Origin: Punctularia strigosozonata HHB-11173 SS5
Lineage: Eukaryota > Basidiomycota > Agaricomycetes > Corticiales > Punctulariaceae
Length of the DNA: 64,000 nucleotides
Direction of reading: 5' to 3'
Assembly: GCF_000264995.1 (NCBI RefSeq)
Contig: NW_006767433.1
Coordinates: 3,165,521-3,229,520 of the forward strand
A program made the position numbers and the translations under genes. Each line of letters begins with the position of its first letter. The first letter of the stretch is position 1. Shown piece by piece: positions 25,242 through 36,917 of this stretch. The notes beneath the pieces were generated by a model. That model had not been told where the DNA came from. It made no database searches and saw only the letters and a list, made by a program, of their open reading frames with translations.

Positions 25242-26452
25242 TCAGCATTGTGAGACAACTTCCTCAACGTAATCGGCCATGATGCGGTGTGTTTGTGTCG
25301 ATGGGTTCCTGCAAGAGACCGGTCATGACGCTGGTCGGAGTTAAACGTTAAACGCCTAAAACGATGACTCACCCAGGAATCCAGTAAAACGTATGAGCAG
25401 GGTCCGAACATGCACCAGCCGTGGTCTGGGCATTGACAGTACATGCGCCGTCGCTGACGTAGCCGAATTCACCGTACTCGCCGCCTAATACCGCCATCCA
25501 AATATTGTTCAAGTCAGCGACAGCCACATTATACCCCAACTCCGCGTTCATATTCTTCGCGGTGTTAAAGAGGTTGCTCTGGAACTCGGCGGCGCCAGGG
25601 CTCATCGACCCCAGACCAGTTGCGGTAACAATAAGGAAGTTCTTAGCGTTGGTGGGCGGCGATGCCAAAGTCTCGATGTCGTAAGCTATACCCGCGACCG
25701 CTCCTTGCGCGTATGATGTCGCTTTGAGACCATCAGAGAGCATCTCAGCGGACAGTCCCCACGCGTTTCAATACTCGACTCACAGTTGTTTAGCTCGTCA
25801 TCTTGAATCCCAAAGAACACGGTATACAAGGTACTGCTCGGATCCAGACCGCGGCGCTGGCTGAAGAATGTTTGCGCTACACAGCTATGAGCGACGTGAC
25901 CAGTGGAACGTAGATAAGCGTTGGGACTCACTTTGGCCTTGGAAGTCGCTGCCATTAAAGCTGGGGAACAGCTGTTTTGACGTGACAGAGTTAGATACCT
26001 ACGGGATGCATTTGTCTCAGATTATGGGCGGTCTCAGACTTCGATCATCGTCAACGAACCGCGTATGGAAACAAGGTGGCGCCGATGTCAGATGCGAGGT
26101 ACTCCGCCCAGACTGGACCGTTGGTCATTCTGCCGCCTGCCTTAGGATTGGGTGGAACCAGAACAGCAGGTGCGGGCGCAGATCCATTGTGCACACCAGC
26201 GTCCGTGAAGGAATCCTGCAGATACACCATGAGAACGCTAATTACTGCACGCCTTTCATTCATGCAAACACTGACCCCGAACGTGACGATGTTTTTGAAG
26301 GTATCCAACGAGGGCAGCCCTGCGACGAGGTCTGTAGCACCACACTTGGGGTTGACCGCCAACCGCACACCGTCGTTCGCGTCGCGGCTCAAGGGTGTAG
26401 CAGCAACCGCAGATGCCAATGACAAGAGCGTGAAGTTAATGAAACGGGTCAT
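25242..26452 (-). CDS. Secreted SGNH/GDSL esterase (CE16-like acetylesterase)
   Basis: A secreted serine esterase likely removing acetyl groups from hemicellulose fragments. Start 26452: MTRFINFTLLSLASAVAATP is a signal peptide. The intron after VTFG joins to DSFTDAGVHNG, making the GDS nucleophile block. GRMTNGPVWAEYLASDIGA follows, with the block III Asn region given by FFGIQDDELNN. The last exon reads THRIMADYVEEVVSQC before the stop at 25242-25244; its His is expected to complete the triad. A TATA-like run lies about 60 bases upstream of the ATG (26515-26524, minus strand). The gene looks intact with about five introns. Confidence 0.88.
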
Positions 26453-29061
26453 AGCGACAGGCTTTCGAAAGGACAAATGCGAGTATGCTTGGCGGCCCTG
26501 CTCCATTGAGCTGGCCTTTTTATGCAACTGTCATAGAACCTCGTAGAGACAGTGAAGGTTGAAGCATAATGGCGATGACAATATGCTGACACTGCTTCCC
26601 AATCATGCCAATGAGAATGCATAGCACAAAGGGGGTAATGCGCACAACGGCCTCATCCGAGAAGCACCGCGGAGCCAGCACGAGTTCGTCCACTGTGGAA
26701 GCGCTAGAGCCGCATTAGCTCGACGTCGTCTCCGCCGTAGCCAGCCACCAGCGCCGATCCTCGGTAGTGAATTGGCGCGTGACACACGTGACACCTCGCC
26801 AGCATGCATGTGGTCATGAGTGCGAAACCCGGACTTTTGCCCAGTTGAGATCAAGTTCAGATACTCCAGAAGTAGCCGCGATATACATCCGGGGATCTCC
26901 ACGGAAATCAAATGGGCCAGAACTATACGGGCCTATCACGAGCGCCGCAGTCCATACGGCCGTCCCTTTCAGAATTTGATGTGCGCTCCAGGTGCACCGC
27001 GAGTTGCGCTTCCGTCGTTGTTCAGGGTGGGCGGACTAGAACAATATTGACCGCGCGATGGCGTCATTTTGAGATCGCATATGGTGGAGCGCGCGCTCTC
27101 TTCGAATGATGCCTGGAGATGCCTTGGCGCATGCTCAAGGTAGCTTGATTTCAGGTGTCGAAGAGACAGTGAACACGCGGCTATAACCTGGAAGTTGCGA
27201 CGCATTAGCGTCGACATGCAGGGTCGATTTAGATGCAACAACCCGTGGTACGCTGCTCTGGCAACAGACAACCGAGCATGACCCGGCGTATTATGCAGCC
27301 GTCAAGTTGATTTCAGTTACGCGTTCCAGATGCTGCGCAGCAAGTGGCAGCAAGTATACGCAGTTAGTACTTCGATCTTGGGCCGTCGACCTGATCCGAA
27401 ATCAGTATACATTTATAGCGACATGCAAGAGTAGTGTTCACCGGCGTGTCCCGGAAATATAGCGAAGTTTACGAGGCGCGGCGGAAGTGAACGATCTCGA
27501 CCGAAGATGTTAGATGTCGTCATCTGGGCCAGACACTCACGTTATACGTCTAAAAGAGATAACTATGCACGCGTATATCCGAACACGAGGTAAGGACAGG
27601 CGCAGAGACTCCCTATACAGGCAGCCTTCCGAGTTGCATTTTCAGATGATGCATGACAGAGCGACGAGTGTCTAGTCGATGATAACAGGCCCAGGTATGT
27701 CGTGCAGCATCCGTTCCTATGAACTGTCGCAGGTAACGATATCGCAACACTTGCGCGCTTTGAGGCTCGTGATAGATCGCCAATGTGCATGCAAGGACAA
27801 CGCTATTGCGGGTGCGTGAAGCAACGATGAGCCATCGGCGATGCGGCATATCGTTCAGAAAGGTAGGTAGAAGGCCGCAACGTACGCGCATCAAGTCGGG
27901 AAGACATTGATGGAGCATTGGTGCTGGTGTGTTTTACATCGCCTGTTAGTCAGAGCTTGCGCGCATAAAGCCTTGCCCGAGTACTCCAGTTCCTTTGTCG
28001 CTCGCTCGCTCGCAGGGCGATGTTCCCCTCAGTAGTTTTAGCTTCGGGCCGTAAGCGTGCTTGGATATACCTCGGAGACGTTCGTTTCCATACGCTGGGA
28101 TGTGACGGTTACACGACCTTCTTCGTTGCCAGGAGTGGTTCATTGGGGCAATCAGGAGTTAGGGGAACGTCTTGCGGGTCCTCGTCTCCCTGTTCCCTCT
28201 CTGGATCCGGCCTCTGGCAGAGTTGGGTGCTTATTCGTACGCTGAGTTGTTCCTATCTTTGTGTATATATGTGTATCAGGCGTCAATGATCACGCATAAT
28301 CTATTCCAGCCTCTCAGTATGGGTCGAGGCGCGAGAGAGCTCACAGGCAAGTCGAACAGCGTACCCTTCAGCATTTGCGCAGGATTGGCAGCACGACGGA
28401 CGCCTTCATGCGATTCTGAGAAGAACATAGCAAGTTTATACAGTTGTCTAAAGGCAAGCCCGGTATCGAAGCTGAAGCACAGAGCTATGAACATCTGAAG
28501 TTTGATGCTCGTTCTGGTGATCAGGCAAAACGGGACGCGCCGTCACGGCCCGGACGGCCCGACTGATATAAACCTCGGAGACGCGTTGGCTTCAAACTCG
28601 AGATCGGCGTGATCCTCCATAGCCTACAAACATTGCTGTGTGTTTGTTAACATTGCGATTTATGTTAACAACTTGATCTAAACGAATGTCTGCGGCGCTG
28701 TAGGACTACTGAGGCAAGCTCTGGACTTGACGGCCGTGATACGTACTTATTGCGTGTCTGACTTCTTGACATCATGCTTCAGAGTTCCAGGTGACCGAGT
28801 AGCGAAGCGGAACTTATCTACGGCGTAAACCCATCTCTCCGCGCCGCGTCTATGAAGGGCCCATCTGCCTATGGAGTTGCTGGCGTCGTCACATGGCTCA
28901 CCACACGAGGTCAGGATTCCGGACGCGTAGTTTATAGCCATCTTTTGACGACCAGTGCCCCAGCTCTTCTCTTCAACGCAAAGATAGAGCAGCAACTCTG
29001 CTTAAAAGGATGGGGCTCCTTCGAGTGGATGGTTGGTCAGGAGTAATACTCTCTCGGCGAT
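26453..29061. other. Gene-poor 2.6-kb gap
   Basis: The longest stretch here without a recognised gene. Both strands carry only short open frames without family features, signal peptides or consistent splice joins. A TATA-like sequence (gatataaa) is near 28563. Two copies of the 8-bp palindrome tgttaaca lie about ten bases apart at about 28646-28672. It may hold regulatory DNA for the secreted genes on either side, an RNA gene, or decayed repeats; I cannot tell. Confidence 0.4.
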
Positions 29062-32000
29062 ATGCGCCTCTTCGTGTATTTCACTGCGTTGACGGTATGG
29101 ATCATCAGCGTCCGATCCCAGACCGCAACACTGGGCCTTTCCGATGGATTCCTCTCGTTTGATACGCCAAACCTCTCTGTTGAGCTTGTTAAAGACTCGC
29201 AGACGCTGTACTCTCTCCGCCCCAAGAGCGGTTCAGGAGCGGGAACTTTCGACTTCATCCCTGCTGATATGATGACCGAGCGCCAGTATAACGGCAACTA
29301 CCACCTCGGTGATATTACCTTCAGAGCCCGCAAGGTCGGTTCTACGGCATGGATCAGCGGTGATAGTTCCGCCGCCCGCAAGACATTGAGCCCGTCGCCG
29401 GTGTCGGGGTCCACGCTCGCGGCCGCGAACCTCGGACCAACCCTCCCATCCGGATCTCTTCTAAACATTACGCGGAGGTGGATAGTGCAAAACGGGCAAC
29501 TTGAACTATTGTTCGACATCACCAACTCTCAGTCCTCGGCCGTTGAGATCGGCGCTCTTGGAGCACCCCTTGAGTTCAACAATGTGAGCAAGTAATCACT
29601 ACGTATATTTCATACCTTGCTGAACTTACCGTACGCAGATCTTCACCGATCGTACCGCCGCCGATACAAACACGAAATGCAGCCTTTTCGACCCTTATAT
29701 TGGGCTTGACGCCGGTTACGTTCAGGTCACCCCGCTGCTGGGTACCTTGCCTCCATTGGTTGTCGTTCCGGCCAACGGTACAAGCTCCCCGCTCGAAGGC
29801 TGGCGATTCCTTCCTGAGAGCACAGCGAATCCGCCGTATTACCAGTCTCAGACATTTGAGGGCCTTTTCGAATGGCAGTTTCATACTTTGGCATACGCGC
29901 AAAACGAGTGGCGTAATGTTACACCGTGGAACGCGCCCACTTCCGCCATTCTACAACCGGGGCAAACGCGTACCTATGGCTTACAGTTCCGTCTCGCGTC
30001 TTCTATCCGCGGCATTGAAGACGAAGTACGCAACGCAAGCGTCCCCGTGGCTGTCGGCGTGCCCGGCTATATCCTCACCGCTGACCAGGTCGGCAAGCTC
30101 TTCTTGAGCTCTCCTTCGAAGGTAGCCTCCTTGTCCGTTAGCCCGTCCGGTGCGCTATCCTGGACCGCGAACAAGGATGCAACATCCAGCTCCTACGTGG
30201 GCTATGATATCACGCCCCATGCTTGGGGTCGTGCTCAACTCACGATCACCTACATGGATGGAAGGAAGCAAACGGTACATTACTATCTGACGAAGAGCGG
30301 GACGCAGGCGATGTCGGACTTGGGCAACTTTCTGACGACAAACCAATGGTTCGACGATCCCAACGATCCTTTCCACCGCTCCCCGTCGGTCATAAGCTAC
30401 GATAGAGAGGCCAATGCGATCGTTAAAGATGATCCCAGAGCATGGATCCCGGGGTTGAGCGACGAAGCGGGTGCTGGCTCGTGGCTTGCCGCCATGATGA
30501 AGCAGTACGTGCAGCCCAATGCAGCCGAAGTCACGAAACTTGAAGCGTTCGTCAATCAAACGTTGCACGGCTCCATCCAGAACTTAAATGGTATGTGACA
30601 CAATCGTGCACGAATATGTACTGCGATTGATTCTAGTAACTCAGGGACTGTCAAAAAGGTAGCACCACTGTTCCCGACAGAAAATCATGGTCTAACTCCG
30701 CGATAGTCCGTTTACTTCTATCAGCCATCGTTGGTTCTTCAGTACAGCTATCCATCGAGCATTGACTGGGGCAACTGGTGGTCGTGGTCGGAAGCGGATT
30801 CATATGCGACCGATCGGGCCTATGACTACGTGCACGTCACAGCCGCCTACTGGGCCTTGTACCGTGTCGCGCGGAACTACCCCTCATTGGTGAAGACGCA
30901 CAATTGGCAGTGGTATCTGAACCAGGCCGTGACGACTGTCGTGACGATGGCTAATCCCAATTCCGTTGGATACGTGGACGACGGACTCATGGACGAGACA
31001 GTCTTCCGCGTTCTGCTAGATGATCTCCATAGAGAAGGGCTGACAGCCAATGCTAGCGTCGTCGAGAGCCGCATGAGGGCCAGGTGGACGATATGGGCTG
31101 GAGAACGTTATCCGTACGTCAACTTTCCTTAATCTTCATATCGTATTCGCTGATCAAGTAGATAGATTCGGCTCGGAGATGGCATGGGATTCGACCGGAC
31201 AAGAGGGCGTCTATGTTTGGGCGAAATACTTCAACGACTCTACGACCGCTCTCAACGTGATCAACTCGATCATTGCATATCAGCCCACAGTTGCGCACTG
31301 GGGATACAACGGTGAGATATCCAGAGTTTGGCTTTTTGCACTGTCTGACATGACGCGTTAGGTAACGCCAGGAGGTATTGGTGAGTGTCGAAAGGGCTCC
31401 AATCCATTTGTCCATTTTCCGAATCTTCTACAGGGATAACGTATACGGCGGCAAACTGCAACGCATCGAACGCCAGATTCATCATTACGGCAGCGGGTTG
31501 AACGCGTTACCGCTCATGTCGCAATTTATGTCGACTCCCACGGACTACTACCTCCTCCGCGTGGCCTTCGGTGGTCTCAGCGGACCGCTGTCCAACATCG
31601 ACCAAAGCGGATTCGCATCCGCCAGCTTCCACTCCTGGGAGGATACGCTCAAGTGGGATGGATATTCGGGCGATTACGGTCCGAATTATGTCGGACTCAG
31701 CCTCAACCAAGGCACCTATATCGTGCAGCACCCCGATTTTGGCTGGCAAGCATTTGGCGGTATCGTCACTCAGAAGTCGCCGACGATCGTGGTGCAGGTT
31801 AAGGATGCAGTCCGTCGACGGGTCTTCGTTGGCCCTATCGCAACCCTCTTGACGCTTGATGCCGGCACCTTTTCACAAGTTGAATTCGACCCCGCCGTCA
31901 AATCGGTCAAGTTGACCATCGTCGCAGGCGCACAAAGCACCACTGCAACCGCCGCTAGCGCACCCGCGGGAAGATTGGTCGTATCAACGACGGTGTCGGG

Positions 32001-32103
32001 CACGCACGCGTTGAAGCCGTCGACCAATTTGGCACTTGATGCTGGAGCGTACACGATACCGTTCACCAACGGCGCGGCTTCAGTTACCCTCGTGCAGTCT
32101 TGA
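29062..32103 (+). CDS. Secreted DUF5695-like protein (putative glycosidase-like)
   Basis: A large secreted protein of about 900 residues. MRLFVYFTALTVWIISVRSQ is a signal peptide, followed by LGLSDGFLSFDTPNLSVELV. The first half is beta-rich (YNGNYHLGDITFRAR, GALGAPLEFNN). The second half has Trp- and Tyr-rich helical stretches (DWGNWWSWSEADSY, YWALYRVARNYPSL, GQEGVYVWAKYFND) suggesting a six-hairpin toroid, and the end is beta-rich. From memory this resembles the fungal DUF5695 family, whose activity is not established. Introns include 29584-29638, about 30591-30637 and about 30661-30707. A 19-nt micro-exon lies at 31362-31380 (encodes NARRYW with its flanks). Stop 32101-32103. The gene looks intact. 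Confidence 0.78.
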
Positions 32104-32528
32104 GAACATTGGGTATGGATCTTGAGCGGCGTAACGATAATCGAGTGGTATGCACTGCTCTGGTCAAATACCTGTGGTGATGGCGTTTACTGCAACGAAG
32201 TGGGTGCAGGAATATGTAACGAATGCTGAAGTTGCGGTTTTTCGTCTTTGGCTGCAACATGCATAGAACAGATTGTGAATGAGTCTCCTACCCAGTGATA
32301 CATATTTTGGTTGGAATTACATCTACAGCCTGAGGCCGATCACATCACGTCGATTCGCGCTGAACGGGCGTCGCACATGCGCCAGCGGAGCCTACGTACC
32401 CCATATGCCACACAGGTCCACCCGAGCTTTAGAACTACAGTATGGGAGGTCAGACAAGTAGCTGCGAAAGATGGGCATCTCCCCATCCCACCTGTGGATT
32501 GATTCAGCAAAACACCCGTGTACTGTAC
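32104..32528. other. 3' region between converging genes
   Basis: About 425 bases between two converging genes. No gene or repeat seen. Confidence 0.45.
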
Positions 32529-33969
32529 CTAGGCCAGACGTAGAGGGACGGACCATTTGCGATGATCTCCCTCGTTCGGCGCCTCGCGGATTTGTTCGAC
32601 TCGTGGCCGCCAGGTGCGCACGTCGCCGCCCTCTGATACCCACAGTAGACTGGGCTCAACCATGTCCCTCTCCCTGAAGAACGGCAGGAGGACCTCTCTG
32701 ACCAGCCTCGTGTCCGCGAGCAGATAGTCGTAACGAAATAAGGGAGAGCAGAGATGCATGTAGACCATACCAACAACGCCCACCATAACCAGCTGCCAGC
32801 TGTTGTGAGTGATAGGATCGGTCTTCAGTACGGTGGATGCAGACGAGGGCACTGGTGGATCAGGACTATATGGCTTGTCCAGATTAACGACCCAAGTGTG
32901 CGGATCGTCTACCCAGCGAACCTGATTAGCACGGAACACTGTTGGTTGATGATGGCGCCAGGCGTCGCTTTTCCAAATCTTGAAGCCTCGAGCTTCATAT
33001 TTGCGGAGTACCTCTTTGTCGTCGGTTCGCCTCGGCATCGCCAACGATATCTTCTCAGAGAAGGTTGCACGAGGGTACAAGCTGTAAGCGGCGTTGTATG
33101 TGATCACGTTCATGACGCATGCTGTATGACATTTTCTCAGTATTCCTATCATGTTCGTCAGGTCAGAATATGCGCACTGGAATGAAACGCTGTAAACACG
33201 GAAGAAAATCGATCAGTAACATGCGAACAGCATCGAGGTGGCACTCGCATAAGATGCACTCTAAGGGACACGATTTGGCGGCGACGACCTGTACGCGAAG
33301 AATGTCCCTTGTGCGAGGCGATCGCTTCTCGAAGGAGAAGACGGCTTTGACTCCGGTGAGCCTGTAGTTCTCAGCGTGGAATCTCTCCGCGGCCGCGTTA
33401 GGCTCATCGTCCGAGCCAGCGGACATAGGCAGCATCCCATAGAACGGATGCCGTTCGTCGCTCGCCTCCTCAAAAGTCGGTGGTTGGACGGAGTTAGGGA
33501 CAAAGCGGTAACCTTGAGCAGAGAGGAGCCATTCTCCGATGACCTTCGCTTTAGAAGGATGGACCTGTATTGCGAATTGCGATGAGATCGAGTCGAGATT
33601 CCGGCCATGTCCACGTACGTAGAGGTCGAGATCGGATTCGGGATACACTGTGCGCAAGAAGAACTGCAAAGCGACTGAACCGGATATCACCGTTGCGGTT
33701 TGTGCTTGTAAAGCACGAAAGGCTCTGGTATCGTCGAAGAACCGCGACAAGTGGCGGTCGATATTGAACGCCCGCGCGGCGTAATCTCTTACGGCAGATC
33801 TGACGAGTCTGCATGTCCGCTGGAGTAGGACGATGGCCGGGGCATCGGTTTGCGATAATATGGCATCGTAGAGGGTGTGGATGGAGAACGCGCTTGCGAA
33901 CGAAACGGGCTGGCTCTTAGGCTGGATGGCGAGATGTGATAACGCGCTGGTGAGAGCACTGGTCTCCAT
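32529..33969 (-). CDS. Unknown fungal protein with nucleotidyltransferase-like motif
   Basis: At least two exons. Start 33969: METSALTSALSHLAIQ, with an F-box-like helical segment LQRTCRLVRSAVRDYAARAF. Then VISGSVALQFFLRTVYPESD continues into LDLYV, the G-S...D-x-D pattern of nucleotidyltransferase-fold proteins. An intron near 33189-33245 joins to a second exon with CVMNVITYNAAYSLYPRATF and YEARGFKIWKSDAWR. The stop is at 32529-32531. I believe similar proteins occur in many copies in mushroom genomes, but I know no assigned function. Whether the fold is catalytic is open: only two acidic residues of the triad are obvious. Confidence 0.65.
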
Positions 33970-34634
33970 CGATGGCGGCAATGGTGCCACTTGGCACGGC
34001 GAGTCGGCGTCTGGATGAGTCCACCGGTCTAGAGTATGTTCAGGTTGGTGCCGTCGCGTCCGGCCAAACTGTTCAAGCCAAGCTGGGAGGTGCACGAAAA
34101 GCCCCGAGAGCGCGGGAGGCGGCATCGTCGGTCCGGCAGCCGTCTGGCGAGCGCGTGACGTCAGGGCCTTCCTTCGATCGTACTCACCGCTTTCCAAGTT
34201 TGCTCCCGTCCACGGAGGCAACGGCCGTGTCGCGGACAGACAGCACATATCCAGGATATCCACAGGCTCACAAGCCACAACGTGCATCAAAGCAAGTGAC
34301 TGCTCGGCACCGCAGGGCTGGTCACCTCTGGAGTCCTTCAAGTGAACTCGCTCGTCCGCGATCCCACACTTTCCTAAAATATCCACCCCTGCATCGTTCT
34401 CCAAGCCTCCCCCGGCCCGCGAGATGGAGAGAAGCATCCCCGCGTGAGGGGTATGTCTGCCTCGCATCACCTTCCTGGAACCTCTATCCGGCTCCCAGCG
34501 CATCCGAACTCGCACCAGACATATGCGCCGCTATATAATCTCCTGCCCAATGTTTCTCACCTCTCGGACTTCGATCCTTCTCCACTTCTGATACTTCCCT
34601 TCCCGGGGGTTGATCAAGCCAGGTCGCTTTCAAG
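33970..34634. promoter_or_regulatory. Divergent promoter region with TATA box for the transporter
   Basis: About 665 bases between divergent genes. A TATA box (tatataa, 34532-34538) stands about 100 bases before the transporter ATG. An open frame on the minus strand runs on from the preceding gene's frame, but the better start is at 33969. Confidence 0.5.
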
Positions 34635-36615
34635 ATGGCGCCAGTACCGTTGAAAGCCGTGCCTACCAACCGCAATGCCATCGTGCTGGCGGTTTTCGTC
34701 GCCTTCGGCGGATTCCTGTTTGGCTATGGTACGCCCGCAAATATGCCCTTGAACATACTGGCACTAACGCCCTCGTCCAGATATCGGTGTGATATCCGTC
34801 AGTTCTGTTGCTTCAAGCACATGACGGGATAGTGCTAACACAGGATCCTTAGGGATGTTTGATTATGCCAGATTTCATCGACCGCTTTGGCACTCTGGAC
34901 CATGCTACCGGCAAAATGGTGCTGGACAGTTCTCGGCAGTCGATCATAACATCCCTGTTGTCCGCTGGGTACGCTTGACCCCATAGTCGTATGGACGAAG
35001 GTGACTGACGTATACCACCAGCACCTTTGTTGGTGCCCTTGCACAGGCATTCACTTCTGATCGCTTCGGACGGCGCGGTTCGATTCTCTTCTGGTCCGCT
35101 ATCTTCACAGTCGGCACCGCGATCCAGACGGGGACGGCCCGTTCCATCGTTCAGATCACCATTGGCCGGTTCATCGCCGGCTTAGGTGTCGGTGCCATGT
35201 CCGCTATTGTGAGCTTCTCGCTAACCTAGCTGTATCCTCCGGGCTCATCATGGTTGTGTCAGGTGCCCCTCTACAACGGAGAGACCGCGCCGAAAGCCAT
35301 TCGTGGCTTCCTGCTGGTCATGTACCAGTTGCAAATCATCATCGGCATCTTCATCTCCTACATCATAGACCTCGGCACCCATACGATCAACGGTAGCGCG
35401 TCCTGGCGCATTCCCGTCGGCCTGCAGATGCTTTGGGGTCTAATACTCCTCTCCGGTATCTTCTTCCTCCCGGAGTCGCCCCGTCACCTGCTCGGGAACG
35501 GGCGCGAGGCGGAAGCGCGGCGCGTCGTGGCCGCGCTGAACGGTGTCCCGGAGGACGACCCTCTCGTTGCTGAAGTCGTCGACGAACTCGAGTACGGTAT
35601 TCGGGCCGAGAACGAAGGAGGAAAGGCCACATGGATGGAATGCTTCAGCACACGTAACGTGTTGTGGAAGCGTACGATGAACGGCATGATGCTCCAGTTC
35701 ATTCAGCAGCTCAACGGACAGAACTTTTATTGTCAGTGGCCATTATCCTGACTCCCGTTTGTTCGTCAAGCTCATTTGCGACGTGCAGACTACTACGGCG
35801 ACACTTTCTTCAAGAGCGCCGGTACGACACTGTCACCCTACGTCATTCAGACTATCCTTGGTGCCGTCTCCGTTGTCGGTACCGTTCCTGCTCTGTACCT
35901 CATCGACACATGGGGACGTCGCAAGGTAAGATGCCGCAGTGTAATGCCCGTCTTCTGACTCACGTTGTCCTATAGTCACTACTCACCGGCTCCATATTGG
36001 AAGCGATCTGCTCTCTCATTGCGGGCCTCGTCGGACACTTCACCTTGGCTGCGCCGGATACACCCCAATCTCAACTGACCTCCAGGAACAAGAAGGGAGG
36101 AGACACGATCATCGCGTTCGCAGTGTTGCACGTATTTTCGTTCAGCATGTTTTGGGGCCCGACACCTTGGGTATACCTCGGCGAGAGCTTCCCGCTCCGT
36201 GTGCGACCCAAAGCCATTGCGCTCGGTAGCGCGACGAGTACGTCTGATTCGACCTCTCACTGTATGTTGTGCGCTGATCTGCTCAATCACACCAGACTGG
36301 ATCTGGAACTTCCTCTTGTCGTTCTTCGCTCCGCGAATCGCCAACGACATCGGCCCGCTCATCCTCCTCATCTTCTTCGGCATGCTTGTCGTCGGCTTCG
36401 TCTATGTCTACTTCTTCATCCCGGAGACCAAGGGTCTTACTTTGGAGGAAGTCGACGAGATGTACCGGGCCGGTGTCAAGCCATGGAAGAGCGAAGGGTG
36501 GCGTCCGCACCTGATGGAGGGTCACCACCACGTTTCGGAAAAGCCTGAGAGGGATGGAAGTGAAAAGCAGGCGACGGAGATGGCGGAGAACGCCAGCGCG
36601 GACAGGGTAGTATGA
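34635..36615 (+). CDS. MFS hexose/sugar transporter
   Basis: A twelve-helix plasma-membrane sugar porter. Start MAPVPLKAVPTNRNAIVLAV; VAFGGFLFGYD spans the first intron. Signatures: DRFGRRGS, GRFIAGLGVGAMSAIVPLYN, PESPRHLL, FIQQLNGQNFYYYG (QQxxGxNxxxYY), DTWGRRK, SFSMFWGPTPWVYLGESFPL, then PETKGLTLEEVDEMY. The C-terminal tail is hydrophilic (HHHVSEKPERDGSEK) and ends ADRVV. About seven short introns, for example 35730-35789 and 35926-35975. Closest to fungal glucose/xylose porters; the substrate cannot be assigned. The family's conserved residues are present, so it looks functional. Confidence 0.93.
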
Positions 36616-36917
36616 CTGCGATGCCCCCCATGAATGACGAAGTGTGCGGAATTCCCGCAGCGAATGCATGTACTATAGATGAGGCTCCTTCACGCGTAGC
36701 CTCGGCTTCAGGTGCTCACTGTTTTCTCGCAATCCATCGGTGCACTTGACTACATCGACCGTCCTAACCAACGCGTGCGCCTCTATGATGCATGACGTCA
36801 TGGGACGGCGAGCAAGCCAGTGCCGCGGACCACCACCTCCGGGCTGGAGCAGCACGTCAGCGCTTGATCGCTCCGGTCCCTTGGACTCGCCCATCACCAT
36901 GGCCTCTCCAAGCACGC
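36616..36917. other. Short intergenic region
   Basis: About 300 bases. It includes the transporter 3' UTR and the promoter of the next gene. Nothing else recognised. Confidence 0.4.

Noticed and set aside
32529-33152. Separate minus-strand gene starting MIGILRKCHT
   Set aside because: It joins in frame to the preceding minus-strand exon through an intron at about 33189-33245, so it is the second exon of the same gene.
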